Source of the DNA: an uncultured Eubacteriales bacterium
GTDB lineage: Bacteria > Bacillota > Clostridia > Saccharofermentanales > Fastidiosipilaceae
Reading direction: 5' to 3'
Length of the DNA: 60,433 bases
NCBI GenBank assembly: GCA_902373515.1
Contig: CABKML010000009.1
Span: 1-60,433 of the forward strand
The notes beneath the pieces are model-generated. The model saw only the letters and a program-made list of their open reading frames with translations. It was not told the origin of the DNA and ran no database searches. Each line of letters begins with the position of its first letter. The first letter of the stretch is position 1. Below, piece after piece: positions 60,195-60,433 of the stretch. A program made the position numbers and the translations under genes.

Positions 60195-60433
60195 CTTTCA
60201 GCTGCCGGTCGACGCTTATAGAGCTGTTCGCAACTTTTGTGACGAATAACAGAAACTGTCCGGGCGGAATATGGTATGCTTGCGCCTATATTACCTTAAA
60301 GGAGGCAACCTTAAGTAATCAAAATCATTGTTAATGGTGATTAAACACGTTAAAATGTACTCACAGAGGATATTGCCGTGAACACATCTAATATCACTAA
60401 TTACAAAAAATGATAATCGTCAGATTGTTATTT
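60195..60433 (+). other. terminal intergenic region with ribosome-site hairpin
   Basis: No gene is supported here. A strong AGGAGG at 60300-60305 lies in the loop of an imperfect stem (ATTACCTTAA at 60290-60299 with TTAAGTAAT at 60311-60319), but no convincing start codon follows at normal distance. Very short frames (for example from ATG about 60333, or GTG 60378) are too short to judge. The window ends before the context is clear. Confidence 0.35.

Noticed and set aside
1..60433. CRISPR arrays, rRNA genes, insertion sequences and prophage
   Set aside because: No regularly spaced repeats, no rRNA signatures and no transposase, integrase or phage structural genes were seen on either strand.

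Overview
The window reads as chromosomal DNA of an anaerobic, fermentative Firmicute of moderate GC content, probably Clostridia-like. The evidence is strong AGGAGG-type ribosome sites, sigma-70-like promoters with U-tract terminators, a citrate-lyase plus Na+-pumping oxaloacetate decarboxylase pathway, an oleate hydratase, ABC-type iron uptake and many C-terminally wall-anchored surface proteins. I cannot name the species. There are 54 supported protein genes, one tRNA-Ala(CGC), and no rRNA, CRISPR array or recognisable insertion sequence.

Layout. 1-2720: small regulatory genes: a LytTR regulator with its DUF3021 membrane partner, an XRE regulator with an unknown protein, and a TetR regulator. 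2817-7120: oleate hydratase, an NSS-family Na+ symporter and a divergent LysR regulator. 7321-11883: two surface proteins (one internalin-like) and an Abi_2 abortive-infection gene with a small-RNA-like leader, lying between two 17-bp direct repeats. 11969-22963: an iron-uptake operon of FTR1 permease, lipidated P19/Tpd protein, DUF2318 protein, two FtsX-like permeases and an ATPase, followed by a DUF4418 protein, a second FtsX permease/ATPase pair and an oligopeptide-binding-type lipoprotein. 23005-35406: citrate fermentation (citC, citG, citX, citDEF, a 2HCT citrate transporter, oadA, oadG, a separate biotin carrier, oadB, a GntR regulator) with birA and bioY embedded. 35552-41362: a surface protein, a TetR regulator with two membrane proteins, asnA, the tRNA and another surface protein. 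41734-51493: two heterodimeric ABC exporters, with a surface protein and glyA between them. 51696-60433: a PTS-type EIIC membrane protein, msrA, a DUF4097-like protein, a 1312-residue pilin-like adhesin, a nucleoside phosphorylase and an XRE membrane regulator.

How genes work together. Citrate enters by the 2HCT carrier, is split by CitDEF (matured by CitC, CitG and CitX), and oxaloacetate is decarboxylated by the biotin-dependent Oad complex with Na+ export. BirA and BioY, encoded in the same cluster, would supply and attach the biotin. The Na+ gradient could drive the NSS and citrate carriers. Six surface proteins share a non-canonical sorting motif V-[A/S/G]-K-T-G-E, which implies a dedicated sortase encoded outside the window.

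Most notable observation. The Abi gene sits on a 1,234-bp segment bounded by exact 17-bp direct repeats inside the sorting signal of a surface-protein gene. In silico removal of one repeat plus the segment restores a normal-looking anchor tail of the same length as in its relatives. This suggests a compact, possibly reversible defence cassette. Small operator pairs for LytTR, LysR and TetR regulators were also found.
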